A DNA stretch of 64,000 bases from Tsukamurella sp. M9C (GTDB lineage: Bacteria > Actinomycetota > Actinomycetes > Mycobacteriales > Mycobacteriaceae): contig NZ_JAIULG010000009.1 in assembly GCF_020169415.1 (NCBI RefSeq), positions 1-64,000 on the forward strand, in the 5' to 3' direction. How positions within the stretch are numbered: position 1 is the stretch's first letter; each line of letters opens with the position of its first letter. Positions 44,940 to 56,340 of this stretch are shown one piece after another. A program made the translations under genes and the position numbers. The notes beneath the pieces are model-generated. The model did no database searches, had not been told where the DNA came from, and saw only the letters and a list, made by a program, of their open reading frames with translations.

Positions 44940-46163
44940 GTGCACGTAATCGTCGGTGTGTTCGGACTCGTCGTCTTCCTCCTCCTCGCGTACCTGCCCA
45001 CGCGGAACGTCGCCCTGCTCAAGAAGAAGGCGCCGTACATCCTGGGCATGCTCGCGATCCAGTTCGTGCTGGGCCTGATCATGCTCAAGACCCCGGTCGG
45101 GCAGAACGTCATCGACTGGCTGTCGCGGGGCTTCAAGAACCTGCTGGGATTCGCCCATGAGGGCACGGCGTTCGTATTCGGCGGCCTCGTCGACTACAGC
45201 AAGGATCCCGGCGGCCCGGGCCCGTTCTTCATGAACGTGCTGCTGCCGATCATCGTCATCTCGTCCCTGATCGGCATCCTGCAGTTCCTCAAGCTGCTGC
45301 CGCTGATCATCAAGTACCTCGGACTGGCGCTGTCGAAGGTCACGGGCATGCCGAAGCTGGAGTCCTTCAACGCGGTGAGCTCGGCGATCATCGGCCAGTC
45401 CGAGAACTTCATCGCGATCAAGAAGATCCTGCCGACGCTGCCGCCGAACCGCCTGTACACGCTCTCGGCGTCCGCGATGTCGACCGTGTCGATGTCGATC
45501 GTCGGCTCGTACATGACGATGATCGAGCCCCGGTACGTGGTCGCGGCCATCGTGCTCAACCTGTTCGGCGCGTTCATCGTGGTCTCGCTGATCAACCCGT
45601 ACGAGGTCGCCCCCGAGGACGACGTCTTCGCCGCGCCCGAGCAGAAGAAGCAGTCGTTCTTCGAGATGCTCGGCGAGTACATCATGGACGGCGCGAAGGT
45701 GGCGCTCACCGTCGCCGCGATGCTGATCGGCTTCGTCGCCCTGCTCGCGCTCGTCAACGGTCTCTTCGCCTGGGTCTTCGGTGGCACCACGTTCCAGGAC
45801 GTCCTCGGCTACGTGTTCGCGCCGCTGGCGTGGCTCACGGGCGTGCCGTGGTCCGAGAGCGTGCAGGCGGGCGAGATCATGGCGACCAAGCTGGTGAGCA
45901 ACGAGTTCGTCGCCATGATGTCGTTCACCGAGATGAACCCGTCCGGCAACGGCCCCGTCGTGATGAGCGAGCGCGCCACCGCGATCGTGCAGACCTTCCT
46001 GGTCTCCTTCGCGAACTTCAGCTCCATCGGCATCATCGCCGGCGCCGCGAAGTCCCTGGCACCGGAGCAGGGCGACCAGATCGCCAAGTTCGGCCTCAAG
46101 CTGCTCTACGGCGCCACGCTGGTCTCGTTCATCTCCGCGACGGTCGTCGGGCTCATCTCGTAG
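44940..46163 (+). CDS. nupC: NupC-type concentrative nucleoside transporter
   Basis: 407 residues, about ten membrane helices. The CNT family pattern is seen: an N-terminal helix, re-entrant GQSENFIAIKKILPTL (the G-Q-(S/T)-E motif binding nucleoside), MSTVSMSIVGSYM, MATKLVSNEFVAMM, and FANFSSIGIIAGAAKSL near the C-terminus. Takes up nucleosides with Na+ or H+. GTG start. It diverges from the ferredoxin gene across 108 bases that hold a Crp/GlxR-like site. Confidence 0.92.
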   Translation: MHVIVGVFGLVVFLLLAYLPTRNVALLKKKAPYILGMLAIQFVLGLIMLKTPVGQNVIDWLSRGFKNLLGFAHEGTAFVFGGLVDYSKDPGGPGPFFMNVLLPIIVISSLIGILQFLKLLPLIIKYLGLALSKVTGMPKLESFNAVSSAIIGQSENFIAIKKILPTLPPNRLYTLSASAMSTVSMSIVGSYMTMIEPRYVVAAIVLNLFGAFIVVSLINPYEVAPEDDVFAAPEQKKQSFFEMLGEYIMDGAKVALTVAAMLIGFVALLALVNGLFAWVFGGTTFQDVLGYVFAPLAWLTGVPWSESVQAGEIMATKLVSNEFVAMMSFTEMNPSGNGPVVMSERATAIVQTFLVSFANFSSIGIIAGAAKSLAPEQGDQIAKFGLKLLYGATLVSFISATVVGLIS

Positions 46164-46181
46164 TTCCCGACGGCGCGCTCC

Positions 46182-46202
46182 GGACCCGGCCGGCACGGGT
46201 CC
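46182..46202. terminator. Terminator hairpin between nupC and the Uma2 gene
   Basis: GGACCCG (46182-46188) pairs with CGGGTCC (46196-46202) around a 7-base loop. It sits between two convergent genes and is likely bidirectional. Confidence 0.5.
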
Positions 46203-46206
46203 CTCG

Positions 46207-46749
46207 TCACGTCAGTGCGGTCAGGTCCACGCGGAGTTCGAAAGGCACCGTGGTCGTGAACTCGCCCGAGTGGACGGCACCTTCGTACGATCCGTCGCGG
46301 AGTGTGAGGGCCTCGATGCTCGGGCCACCGTCGAGGTCGACGATCCAGTAGTGCGGGATGCCCGCGTCGGCGTACTCGCTGCGCTTGGTCACCAGATCCT
46401 GGCGACGGGTGCCGGGCGAGAGGATCTCGACGATGAGCACGACGTGATCCACGGTGATGGCGTCGTCGCCGGGATGGTCCGCCACCACGATCAGATCCGG
46501 GCGGCGCACGGTCGGCGGAAACGATCCGTCCACGATCACGTCGACGGACGGAATCAGCCGCAGCGGCGCCGGAATCTGCTGATGGAGCTGCGCGACGCCC
46601 AGCTCCATCAGCGCCGATTGATGCCTCAGTGATGGATTCGGAAAGCGCAGGTACACGCCCTCCTGCAATTCCGAACGCCACAGTTCGTCCTCGCCGAGGA
46701 GATTCCACGCCTCGAGCGTGAGTAGCTCGACTCGCTGAACCGCGGTCAT
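46207..46749 (-). CDS. Uma2-family PD-(D/E)XK nuclease-fold protein
   Basis: 180 residues. The fold marks are RRPDLIVVADH (catalytic Asp), VVLIVEILSPGTRRQDLVTKRSEYADAGIPHYWIVDLDGG (E-x-hydrophobic, then K-R-x-x-Y). These are the Uma2 restriction-endonuclease-fold motifs. The biological role of Uma2 proteins is unsettled; they are common in cyanobacteria and actinobacteria with no partner genes. Stands alone here, convergent to nupC. Confidence 0.85.
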   Translation of the reverse strand: MTAVQRVELLTLEAWNLLGEDELWRSELQEGVYLRFPNPSLRHQSALMELGVAQLHQQIPAPLRLIPSVDVIVDGSFPPTVRRPDLIVVADHPGDDAITVDHVVLIVEILSPGTRRQDLVTKRSEYADAGIPHYWIVDLDGGPSIEALTLRDGSYEGAVHSGEFTTTVPFELRVDLTALT

Positions 46750-46776
46750 GGCATCAGGTTAGCCGCGCCCGACGCG

Positions 46777-47544
46777 TCAGTTCTCGGGTTCGGGGTCGGC
46801 CTCGACGCCCGACGGGGCCGCGTTTCCGGCGAAGGCGGCCTCCAGGCCGAGGATCTTCGCGCCGTCGGAGGCGCGGGCCTCGACGATGCGGAGCGTGGCG
46901 AATTCGCCGACGTAGCCGGCGGCCGCGCCGACGACCGGCAGCCTGCCCACCGTGTCGAAGACCCCGCCCGGGCGCGGGCGCGATTCGAGCGCCGAGCGCG
47001 CCGACTTCACGGTGTGCAGCACGTCGCGGACCGCGCCGAACGCCGAGAAGACGCCGCCCCGCAGCTTCTCGGTCGTCTCGCGCACGGGCACGAGGTCCTG
47101 GAAGCCCGGCTGATCCCCGAGGAGCGCGCGGGCGTCGATCTGGCGGCGGGAGAGGACCCGCGCGACGAGGTCGATCTGCTCGGGCACCTGGTCGACGCCA
47201 TGCTCCCCCGCCACGCCCACGACGACGAGCGTCTGGTTAGCGAAGCCCAGGTAGGTCTGCAGCGGCAGCAGGCGCGCGACGAAGCCAAGGGCGCCGGGCC
47301 AGGCCACCGCCACCGTCGAGACCGCGCCGACGGGGATGACCCACCAGCGGGAGCGGCCGTCGGCGTCGCGCTTGAGGTAGCCGTTGACCAGCGGGATCGG
47401 GGTGAGCCCGGCCAACGTGGAGACGACCCGCACGCCGGCCACCGCGGGCCGCGCGACCGTGACGAAGACGCCGACGGTGCGCGCCAGCTCCAGGTCCGTC
47501 ACCGTGCCCGTGACCGCGCCGCCGCGCGGCTCCAGCGCGTTCAT
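46777..47544 (-). CDS. Unknown protein coupled to fbiC
   Basis: 255 residues, family not recognised. One or two hydrophobic stretches (about 70-105, [27 protein letters not shown] and TLVVVGVAG) suggest membrane association. The middle has [35 protein letters not shown]. The end is Ala/Glu/Pro-rich. ATG overlaps the fbiC stop (ATGA), so it is made together with Fo synthase. No metal or nucleotide site seen. A link with F420 is only guilt by position. Confidence 0.6.
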   Translation of the reverse strand: MNALEPRGGAVTGTVTDLELARTVGVFVTVARPAVAGVRVVSTLAGLTPIPLVNGYLKRDADGRSRWWVIPVGAVSTVAVAWPGALGFVARLLPLQTYLGFANQTLVVVGVAGEHGVDQVPEQIDLVARVLSRRQIDARALLGDQPGFQDLVPVRETTEKLRGGVFSAFGAVRDVLHTVKSARSALESRPRPGGVFDTVGRLPVVGAAAGYVGEFATLRIVEARASDGAKILGLEAAFAGNAAPSGVEADPEPEN

Positions 47545-50132
47545 GCGGCACCCCGCTGGGCGTGCGTCGTGGTGCGTTCGCGCGCCGGGCGCCCGATGCC
47601 GTTCGCGATCGCGTGCAGTTCGGCCACAGTCTTCTCCGATCCGTGCGCCGATCCCGCCATCCGCGAGATCGTCTCCTCCATCAGGGTGCCACCCAGGTCG
47701 TTCGCGCCGCCCTGCAGCATGGCCTGCGTGCCCGCGGTGCCCAGTTTGACCCACGACGTCTGGACGTGGTCGATGCGGCCGTGCAGCATGACCCGCGCCA
47801 GCGCGTGCACGGCGCGGTTGTCCCGCTTGGTCGGCCCCGGGCGGGCGGCGCCCGCGAGGTACAGCGGGGCGCTCTGGTGCACGAAGGGCAGCGGCACGAA
47901 CTCGGTGAAGCCGCCCGTGCGGTCCTGGATGTCGCGCAGCACGTTGAGGTGCGTCACCCAGTGCGACGGGTTGTCGACGTGGCCGTACATCATCGTCGAA
48001 CTCGACCGGATGCCCACCTCGTGGGCGGTGGTGACCACGTCGACCCACGCCGACGTGGGCAGCTTGCCCTTGGTGAGCACCCAGCGGACCTCGTCGTCGA
48101 GGATCTCGGCGGCGGTGCCGGGAATCGTGTCGAGGCCGGCCTCGCGCAGCCCGATCAGCCAGTCCCGCACCGACTCCCCCGAGTGGGCCGCGCCGTTGAC
48201 GATCTCCATCGGGCTGAACGCGTGCACGTGCATACCCGGGACGCGCTGCTTGACGGCGCGCACCAGGTCGGCGTAGCCGGTGGCGGGCAGGTCGGGGTCG
48301 ATGCCGCCCTGCATGCACACCTCGGTGGCGCCCACCTGCCACGCCTCCTCGGCGCGGTCGGCGACCTCCTTCATGGAGAGCGTGAAGGCGTCGGCGTCGC
48401 CCTTGCGCTGTGCGAAGGCGCAGAACCGGCAGCCGGTGTAACAGATGTTGGTGAAGTTGATGTTCCGGTTGACCACGTAGGTCACCACGTCGCCCACGAC
48501 GTCCTTGCGGAGCTGATCCGCCAGGGCCACCAGCGCTTCCAGCCCGGCGTCGTCGGCGTAGGCGAGCGCGCGGTACTGGTCGTCGGACAGCCCGCCCGGG
48601 TTCTTCTCCGCGGCGCGCAGGGCCGAGAGCACGTCGGACTCCACCTTCTCCGGCGCCGACAGCGAGAGCACCTGCTCGCGCACGGACTCCCAGTCGCCGA
48701 AGGCGGAGCCGAGGTCCGAGCGGGTGTCGGTGTTGCGGCCGTCGACGTCGATGGCGGTGTTCAGGTCGGTGCGGCCCGAGGACGCCCACTCCTCGTCGGG
48801 TTCCTGCCAGGGCACGCCGACGGGCATCGCGTCCGGGTCCGCGAGCCCCGTCTCCGGGTCGGCGAGGGCCGCGACGTGCGGCGCGACCCGCGGATCGATC
48901 CACGGGCTGCCGGCGCGCACGTACTTGGGCTGCGCCGTGAGCCGCTGCCGCAGCTCGAATCCCGCGTCGGCGGTGATCGTCGCGAGCGCGTCGAGGTCCG
49001 GCCAGGGGCGCTCGGGGTTGACGTGGTCCGGGGTCACGGGCGAGACGCCGCCCCAGTCGTCGACGCCGGCCTCCAGCAGCAGCCGGCACTCGTCGGCGGA
49101 GACCAGGTTCGGCGGCGCCTGCACCCGCATCGCGGGCCCCAGCACCATCCGGGTCACGGCGATCGCCGCGCGGTAGACCTCGAGGTCCGCGTCCTCCACC
49201 GACCGCATGGCGGTGTCGGGCTTGGCGCGGAAGTTCTGGATGATGACCTCCTGCACGTGGCCGAAGGCCTTGTGCACCTTGCGGATGGCCATGATCGACT
49301 CGGCGCGCTCGCGCTCGTCCTCGCCGATGCCGATGAGCAGGCCCGTCGTGAAGGGCACCGAGAGGCGGCCCGCATCGGTGAGGGTGCGCAGCCGGACCGC
49401 CGGGTCCTTGTCGGGCGAGCCGTAGTGCGGCTGCCCCTTCTCGGTGAACAGGCGCTCGGAGGTGGTCTCGAGCATCATGCCCATCGACGGCGCGACGGGC
49501 TTGAGCCGGGAGAGCTCCTCCCAGCTCATGACGCCCGGGTTGAGGTGCGGCAGCAGCCCCGTCTCCTCCAGCACCCGGATGGCCATGGCCCGCACGTAGT
49601 CCAGCGTGGAGTCGTAGCCGCGCTCGTCGAGCCAGGTGCGCGCCGCCTCCCAGCGGTCCTCGGGCCGGTCGCCCAGCGTGAACAGCGCCTCGTGGCAGCC
49701 CAGCTCGGCGCCGCGGCGCGCGACCTCGAGGATCTCGTCCGGCTCCATGTAGGCGCCGTGCCCCTCGGCCGCCAGCTTGCCGGGCACCGTCACGAAGGTG
49801 CAGTAGTGGCACTTGTCGCGGCACAGCCGCGTGATGGGGATGAAGACCTTCTTGCTGTAGGTGACCTGCGGCGTACCGTCGGCCCCCGTCAGCCCGGCCT
49901 CGAGGAGCCCGGCGTCGCGCACCCGCGCCGCGGAGCGGCACAGGTCGTCCAGGTCGTCGCCGCGGGCCGCGAGGAGCACCTGCGCCTCGTCGACGTTGAG
50001 CACCGCCCCGTCCCGCGCCCGGCGCAGGGCGCGGCGCATCGCCGACGCCGTCGGTACGTACGGCTCCGCGGCTCGCTTCGGCACCGAGGGCACCGGGAGG
50101 AGAGCGGGAGATTGCTCTGAAGCGTCCGTCAC
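47541..50132 (-). CDS. fbiC: Fo synthase FbiC (CofG-CofH fusion)
   Basis: 863 residues. Two radical-SAM halves: Cys104-x3-Cys108-x2-Cys111 (CRDKCHYC) for the CofG part and CYTGCRFC near residue 560 for the CofH part. Together they build Fo (the F420 chromophore) from tyrosine and 5-amino-6-ribitylaminouracil. GTG start overlaps the upstream membrane gene stop (GTGA). With fbiA and fbiB at 7.5-9.9 kb the window holds most of the F420 pathway; fbiD is not seen. Confidence 0.97.
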   Translation of the reverse strand: MTDASEQSPALLPVPSVPKRAAEPYVPTASAMRRALRRARDGAVLNVDEAQVLLAARGDDLDDLCRSAARVRDAGLLEAGLTGADGTPQVTYSKKVFIPITRLCRDKCHYCTFVTVPGKLAAEGHGAYMEPDEILEVARRGAELGCHEALFTLGDRPEDRWEAARTWLDERGYDSTLDYVRAMAIRVLEETGLLPHLNPGVMSWEELSRLKPVAPSMGMMLETTSERLFTEKGQPHYGSPDKDPAVRLRTLTDAGRLSVPFTTGLLIGIGEDERERAESIMAIRKVHKAFGHVQEVIIQNFRAKPDTAMRSVEDADLEVYRAAIAVTRMVLGPAMRVQAPPNLVSADECRLLLEAGVDDWGGVSPVTPDHVNPERPWPDLDALATITADAGFELRQRLTAQPKYVRAGSPWIDPRVAPHVAALADPETGLADPDAMPVGVPWQEPDEEWASSGRTDLNTAIDVDGRNTDTRSDLGSAFGDWESVREQVLSLSAPEKVESDVLSALRAAEKNPGGLSDDQYRALAYADDAGLEALVALADQLRKDVVGDVVTYVVNRNINFTNICYTGCRFCAFAQRKGDADAFTLSMKEVADRAEEAWQVGATEVCMQGGIDPDLPATGYADLVRAVKQRVPGMHVHAFSPMEIVNGAAHSGESVRDWLIGLREAGLDTIPGTAAEILDDEVRWVLTKGKLPTSAWVDVVTTAHEVGIRSSSTMMYGHVDNPSHWVTHLNVLRDIQDRTGGFTEFVPLPFVHQSAPLYLAGAARPGPTKRDNRAVHALARVMLHGRIDHVQTSWVKLGTAGTQAMLQGGANDLGGTLMEETISRMAGSAHGSEKTVAELHAIANGIGRPARERTTTHAQRGAA

Positions 50133-50482
50133 TCCACCGATGATGCCAGGTGTCCCGCGAGGATCGGCATCCCGATTCCACAGAGCAGGAGCAGGAGCAG
50201 CCGCCAGTCGGCGTAGAGGACGATGTCGCCGCCCGGCCCGCCGAGCAGGAAGGCCGCGATCACCAGGAGGAACGCGATCACGGGCAGGGCACCGTGGACC
50301 GGCTCGCCGCCCAGCCGGCGGGCCGCGACGGAGATCCCCGCGAGCAGCGCGCCGAAGAGAACCGCGGAGAGCGGAAGGGGCACGGCGCCGGAGTACAGGT
50401 AGAGGTACATCGTGGCGCCGACCGCGCACACCGCGCCGCCCACGGTCGCGACGCCGAGCAGGATCCGGTCCAGCGGCTCCAT
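50129..50482 (-). CDS. Small four-helix membrane protein (Rv1171-like)
   Basis: 117 residues with about four hydrophobic helices (8-30, 37-54, 66-80, 93-110). Between mshB and fbiC as Rv1171 is in M. tuberculosis. No functional motif. Start and stop overlap its neighbours (TGATG with mshB, GTGA with fbiC), so the three are translationally coupled. Confidence 0.75.
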   Translation of the reverse strand: MEPLDRILLGVATVGGAVCAVGATMYLYLYSGAVPLPLSAVLFGALLAGISVAARRLGGEPVHGALPVIAFLLVIAAFLLGGPGGDIVLYADWRLLLLLLCGIGMPILAGHLASSVE

Positions 50483-51393
50483 CACGCCACCCCCGCGAAC
50501 AGGTCCCGCTCGACCCCGTCGGGGCCGGGCGCGGCGGTGCCGCGGGCCAGGACGTAGGCCTCCTCGGCGAACACCGGCTGCGCGATCCGGTTGGTCAGGG
50601 CGAGGGCGGCGCCGTCCGCGCTGACGCCGAGCTGGGTCGCGTGGGCGCGGAGCGCGGCGCGCTTGCGGTCGAGGACGGAGGAGACGTCGATCCGCGTGGT
50701 GATCGCGCCGGCGTCGTGGGCGGGCAGCTCGGCGGCCGCGGGGACGCGCCAGCCGTCCGGCAGGTCGGTGCCCCGCAACGCGGCGAGGCCGGCGTCGAGG
50801 TCGTCGCGGGCGGTCACCGTCCAGTACAGCTTCGCGACCTCCCAGGGCTCCCCCGGGACGCCGGGGTCCGCCGCGGCATCGACGGCGGCGTGCGTGAGCA
50901 GGTGCGCGGCGATGTGGTCGGGATGGCCGTAGCCCCCGACCTCGTCGTAGGTGATCACGACGTGCGGCCGGGTCTCCCGGATGACGTGGGTGAGCGCCTG
51001 CAGGGGGCTGCCGTCGACCCACTCCAGGTAGGGCGACGAGGCGAACGCCCGCGGGTGCTCCGCGGCGGGCGTGCCGGCCATGCCGGAGTCGCGCCAGCGG
51101 CCCATGCCGCCGAGGAAGCGGGGCCGCAGCACCGGCCCCGTCGGGTCGCTCAGCGCGGCCAGCGCGCCCGTCAGCTCGCCGACCCGGTAGCCGCCCAGCT
51201 GGTCGGCGTTGTCGGCGGTGAGCTGCGCGAAGGGCGGCTCCATCACCTCGCCCTCCTCGCCCAGCGTGCAGGTCACGACGGTGACCTCGGCGCCCTCGGC
51301 GAGGTAGCGCGCGATCGTCCCACCGGTGGTGATGGTCTCGTCGTCGGGGTGCGCGTGCACCAGCAGCAGGCGCCGTCCGCTCGCGTCGGTCAC
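50482..51393 (-). CDS. mshB: Mycothiol deacetylase MshB
   Basis: 303 residues, LmbE/PIG-L fold. Zinc site His13 or His15-Pro-Asp-Asp (HAHPDDE) and the later [11 protein letters not shown]. Removes acetyl from GlcNAc-inositol in mycothiol synthesis, a thiol of actinobacteria. GTG at 51393 overlaps the lpqW stop (GTGA) and is preferred over an ATG four codons earlier. Confidence 0.95.
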   Translation of the reverse strand: MTDASGRRLLLVHAHPDDETITTGGTIARYLAEGAEVTVVTCTLGEEGEVMEPPFAQLTADNADQLGGYRVGELTGALAALSDPTGPVLRPRFLGGMGRWRDSGMAGTPAAEHPRAFASSPYLEWVDGSPLQALTHVIRETRPHVVITYDEVGGYGHPDHIAAHLLTHAAVDAAADPGVPGEPWEVAKLYWTVTARDDLDAGLAALRGTDLPDGWRVPAAAELPAHDAGAITTRIDVSSVLDRKRAALRAHATQLGVSADGAALALTNRIAQPVFAEEAYVLARGTAAPGPDGVERDLFAGVA

Positions 51394-53249
51394 TGCCGGG
51401 CCCATCCCTCCACGCCGGTGAAGACGCCGTCGCGCGGCGGGCCCTCCAGGGTCACGCCCTGCACCGTCGGGCCGACGGCCGTCAGCGTCACGTCCTGCAG
51501 GATCGGCAGGACCGTCGCGCGCGACCACAGCTGCGCGTCGATCGCCGCGAGGTCGATGGGGCCGCCGCGCAGGCCGTCGAGCGCGAGGCCCTGCAGGTCC
51601 GCGTCGCACAGGCCGGAGAGGTTGCCGCCGACCGTCGTGGCGGCGGGGTCGTTCTCGAGGTTCGGCGCCTGCGGCGTGCTGGTGGTCGTGGGCCGCTGGC
51701 CGCCCTCGGACGGGGGCGCGGGGCACTCGACGCGGGAGGCGAACCGCTCGGCCGGCGTGGGGCCGGAGCTGGACCAGCCGACCACCGCGTCGACGGCACC
51801 GTCGAGCAGCGCGGTCCCGGCGACCACCTGCGGCTCGAGAGCGACCACCGAGGCGAAGACGCCCATGGCGCGCAGCTGGTCGGTGGCGTTGCTGGCGACG
51901 GCGAACGCGGCGACGTTGCCCTGCGGCACGCCGATCCGCAGGAACATGGGCACCCCGTCGCGGACGTACTGCTGCACGTTCTCGCCCGGCGACGGGGACG
52001 GCGGCACCGGGAGCGCCGACGGGTCGGCGCTGGTGCTCGGGCCGGCCGGCTCGGTCGTCGCGGGCGGCGGGGTGGGCGGCACGCTCTGGCTGGGCGGGAT
52101 CGGCGCGTTCTGCAGCGTGTAGCCGGCGCCGGCGAGGGCCTGCTCCAGGCGGGCCTTCGCCTCCGCGGGCGCGGGGCGCGCGGGCATCGTCGGGACGTAG
52201 CCGGGATCCGACGGTGCCAGCACCTGCGCGCGGGCGGGGCGCGCGGCGTCGCCACCGGACCCGACGGTGGTGAGCAGGTCCACGTTCACGGCGTCGAGCA
52301 GCGCGCGGCGCACCTCGACGTCGGCGAGGAACTTCGAGCGGGTGTTCAGCGTCAGCGACAGCACCCGGGGATCGACCTGCTCCACGGCGCGCACCTGGTA
52401 GATCGAGGTGAGCTGCGCCAGCAGCGACGGTCCGCCGTGCACCGAGACCACCTGCACGTCGCCGGTACGGACGGAGTTGGCGAGCTGGGTGTCGGTGCCG
52501 CCCTTGCGGAGCACGATGCGGTCGACGCGGGCGGGCTTCATCCAGTAGCGGTCGTTGCGCTCGAGGGTGACCTCGTCGCGCGCCACGTCGACCTTCTTGA
52601 CCAGGTAGCCGGCGCCCGAGGCGGGGATCTTCTCCCGCATGGCGCCGTTGAAGCCGCCCGGCGAGCCCTTGATCAGGTGGCTGGGCAGCAGGTTCTGGAA
52701 CAGGGTCCGCCAGCCGGGCAGCGGCGCCTTCAGGGTGACGATGACCCGCTTGCCCCCGGCGCCCGACGCCACCGACTCGATCTGCCGGTACGGCGCGGAG
52801 CCGACCGTGTCGGGCGCGGTGGTCATCGACTGCCAGAGGTACACGAAGTCCTCGGCGGCGATCGGCGCACCGTCGGACCACTGCGCGTCCTGCCGGATCG
52901 TGTACGCGATCTGCAGCGGCGCGGGATGCTCGATCGCCGGGATCAGGTCGGTGTTCTGCTGCAGCGTCACCCGCCCGTCCTGCCCCCGGACCTCACGGAA
53001 CACGCTCGGGAGGGTCATCGCGGCGAGTGCGCGCGACGCCGAGGACGAGTTCGACGCGAGGTGCGGGTTGAAGCCCGGCCCCAGGCCGTCGATCGCCACC
53101 TGCACGGTGGCGCCGGTGGTGGCCGGGGCCTGCGGCGGCGCGGAGGTCTCCGAGCCCGGCACCGCCGGCGGCGGGTCGGCGACGCACGCGGTGAGGGTCG
53201 TCGCGAGCAGCACCGACGCCACCGTCAGCCCCAGGGACCTGTGCCGCAC
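51390..53249 (-). CDS. lpqW: Lipoprotein LpqW, solute-binding-protein fold
   Basis: 619 residues. A signal peptide with lipobox (VLLATTLTACVADPP, Cys22) is followed by a family 5 extracellular solute-binding fold (FREVRGQDGRVTL, QDAQWSDGAPIAAEDFVYLWQS, about 90-145). A Pro/Ser/Thr-rich insert (about 390-425) splits the second half. LpqW in mycobacteria controls the branch between PI mannosides and lipoarabinomannan and is not a transport protein. Located between typA and mshB as Rv1166. GTG start. Confidence 0.9.
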   Translation of the reverse strand: MRHRSLGLTVASVLLATTLTACVADPPPAVPGSETSAPPQAPATTGATVQVAIDGLGPGFNPHLASNSSSASRALAAMTLPSVFREVRGQDGRVTLQQNTDLIPAIEHPAPLQIAYTIRQDAQWSDGAPIAAEDFVYLWQSMTTAPDTVGSAPYRQIESVASGAGGKRVIVTLKAPLPGWRTLFQNLLPSHLIKGSPGGFNGAMREKIPASGAGYLVKKVDVARDEVTLERNDRYWMKPARVDRIVLRKGGTDTQLANSVRTGDVQVVSVHGGPSLLAQLTSIYQVRAVEQVDPRVLSLTLNTRSKFLADVEVRRALLDAVNVDLLTTVGSGGDAARPARAQVLAPSDPGYVPTMPARPAPAEAKARLEQALAGAGYTLQNAPIPPSQSVPPTPPPATTEPAGPSTSADPSALPVPPSPSPGENVQQYVRDGVPMFLRIGVPQGNVAAFAVASNATDQLRAMGVFASVVALEPQVVAGTALLDGAVDAVVGWSSSGPTPAERFASRVECPAPPSEGGQRPTTTSTPQAPNLENDPAATTVGGNLSGLCDADLQGLALDGLRGGPIDLAAIDAQLWSRATVLPILQDVTLTAVGPTVQGVTLEGPPRDGVFTGVEGWARQ

Positions 53250-53283
53250 TGCTCGTGCCTCCTACGCTCGCTGGAAGTCCACC

Positions 53284-53304
53284 GCCCGACGGTCGTCGTC
53301 GGGC
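53284..53304. terminator. Hairpin between typA and lpqW
   Basis: GCCCGACG (53284-53291) pairs with CGTCGGGC (53297-53304), loop of 5 bases. A second 7-bp hairpin (53317-53323 with 53329-53335) spans the typA stop codon. Together they may end or slow transcription after typA. Confidence 0.45.
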
Positions 53305-53324
53305 CCGTCGCCGCGACCGCGGGA

Positions 53325-55232
<1,908 letters not shown>

Positions 55233-55296
55233 TGTGGTTCTCCTGGAGGTGGTCGTGCGCGCAGTACGGTCGATGGTCCGTGGGCGCGTCGAAGGG

Positions 55297-55326
55297 GGCG
55301 TGTGAACACGCCTGGTCGTGACCAGG
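55297..55326 (-). promoter_or_regulatory. Two adjacent inverted repeats in the typA leader
   Basis: GGCGTGT-ga-ACACGCC (55297-55312) and CCTGGTC-gt-GACCAGG (55311-55326) lie head to tail, 65-94 bases before the typA GTG. On the minus strand TAACCT (55323-55328) at their upstream edge can be a -10 box. They could be operators, or hairpins in the mRNA leader. Confidence 0.5.
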
Positions 55327-55390
55327 TTACTTCCCAGAGGCCCGCGGAGCCGCATCGTGACCGCCGGATGTGACGGTTGGCATCCCACGA

Positions 55391-55409
55391 TTAGGTTGCG
55401 CTAACCTAT
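55391..55409. promoter_or_regulatory. IdeR/DtxR iron box
   Basis: TTAGGTTGCGCTAACCTAT matches the IdeR consensus TTAGGTTAGGCTAACCTAA at 16 of 19 bases, with the outer arms almost intact. It overlaps the TAACCT -10 box (55402-55407) that ends 6 bases before the GTG of the 65-residue gene. IdeR with Fe2+ would block that promoter. Confidence 0.8.
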
Positions 55410-55413
55410 TCAG

Positions 55414-55611
55414 GTGAGTAAGACCAAGGCGCACAAACTCGTGGGCAGCAAGCCCAAGAAGAAGTGCTGCCGCAAGAAGACGCGGTGCATGAAGTGCCCC
55501 GTGGTGATCCACAAGCTCAACCGGATGGCCGCCCACGGCGCCTCGAAGAAGGAACTCGAGAAGTCCCTGAAGACGGTGCGCGCCAACCCCGATCGCACGC
55601 GCGTGGCCTAG
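55414..55611 (+). CDS. 65-residue basic Cys-rich protein under an iron box
   Basis: Very basic (Lys/Arg about one third of residues). Cys18-Cys19, Cys25-x2-Cys28 form a compact KKKCCRKKTRCMKCPVV motif that may bind a metal or an Fe-S cluster. The C-terminal half is helical (KKELEKSLKTVR). Transcript probably leaderless: TAACCT is 6 bases before the GTG and lies inside the IdeR box. It should be made in low iron. I recognise no characterised family. The stop codon shares CTAG with the convergent gene's stop. Confidence 0.75.
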   Translation: MSKTKAHKLVGSKPKKKCCRKKTRCMKCPVVIHKLNRMAAHGASKKELEKSLKTVRANPDRTRVA

Positions 55612-56315
55612 TCCGCCGGTTCCAGGAGCTTCCGCAACGCGCCCGGATCGGCGGCGGTCGCGACGGCGCGGTCGAGCTCCTCCGGGGTCACCGGCAGTGC
55701 CCGCAGCTCCCCCACCAGACCCGGCACGTCCGCGTCGCGGCCCGCCGCCGGCGCGAGCTCGAGCAGGAAGGCCAGGGCGCAAGCACGGTCGGCATCCGTG
55801 TCGCCCTCCTTCGGGCGCCGCAGCGCCGAGGTCAACGCCCGATAGGCCGCGACGTCGTCGCCCTTGAAGCCACTGAGGATGCGGGCGTTGTCGAGCGCCT
55901 TCGCGAGCCCGGACAGCTCCTTCGCGCCGCCGTACTCGAACTCCTCCTCGTCCTTGCGGATGATCAGCAGCTGGTTCCCCGACGGGTCGACGAGGGTGAA
56001 CCGGGAGGCGCCCGGGCGGAACCGGGTCAGCCGCGGCTCCCCCGAGGCGGGCACCTTTCCGAGGAGTCCCTTGATCGCGGCCTTGAACGCGGCGTGCTCC
56101 GCGGCGACGTCGTCGACCAGCAGCAGGCAGATCCCGGTGTCGTCGGCGTCGCGGGCGAACCGCGCGAAGTGGACGTCCGCACCGTCGCGCGTGAACGCGA
56201 GGTAGAGGTAGGGGCGGACCTGGTAGCCCGTGCACTCGAATCCGAGGGCGGTGTAGAAGTCGCGGGTGGCCTCGGGATCGACGCAGGGTAGGACCGGAAC
56301 GGCGGTGGTGGGCAC
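55608..56315 (-). CDS. VOC-superfamily protein with helical extension
   Basis: 235 residues. The first about 125 are a glyoxalase/bleomycin-resistance (VOC) fold: PVLPCVDPEATRDFYTALGF and LVDPSGNQLLIIR. About 110 helical residues follow (KELSGLAKALDNARILSGFKGDD...), unusual for plain VOC proteins. The protein is of the 'bleomycin resistance protein' type, which often binds drugs or other small molecules; the metal ligands are not certain. Convergent to the iron-box gene, sharing the stop CTAG. Confidence 0.75.
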   Translation of the reverse strand: MPTTAVPVLPCVDPEATRDFYTALGFECTGYQVRPYLYLAFTRDGADVHFARFARDADDTGICLLLVDDVAAEHAAFKAAIKGLLGKVPASGEPRLTRFRPGASRFTLVDPSGNQLLIIRKDEEEFEYGGAKELSGLAKALDNARILSGFKGDDVAAYRALTSALRRPKEGDTDADRACALAFLLELAPAAGRDADVPGLVGELRALPVTPEELDRAVATAADPGALRKLLEPAD

Positions 56316-56340
56316 CCCGCCAGGCTAGTGCGGAATGCGG

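Noticed and set aside
46207-46749. Uma2 gene as part of a defence island or mobile element
   Set aside because: No other defence, transposase or integrase gene, no flanking repeats; it stands alone among housekeeping genes.
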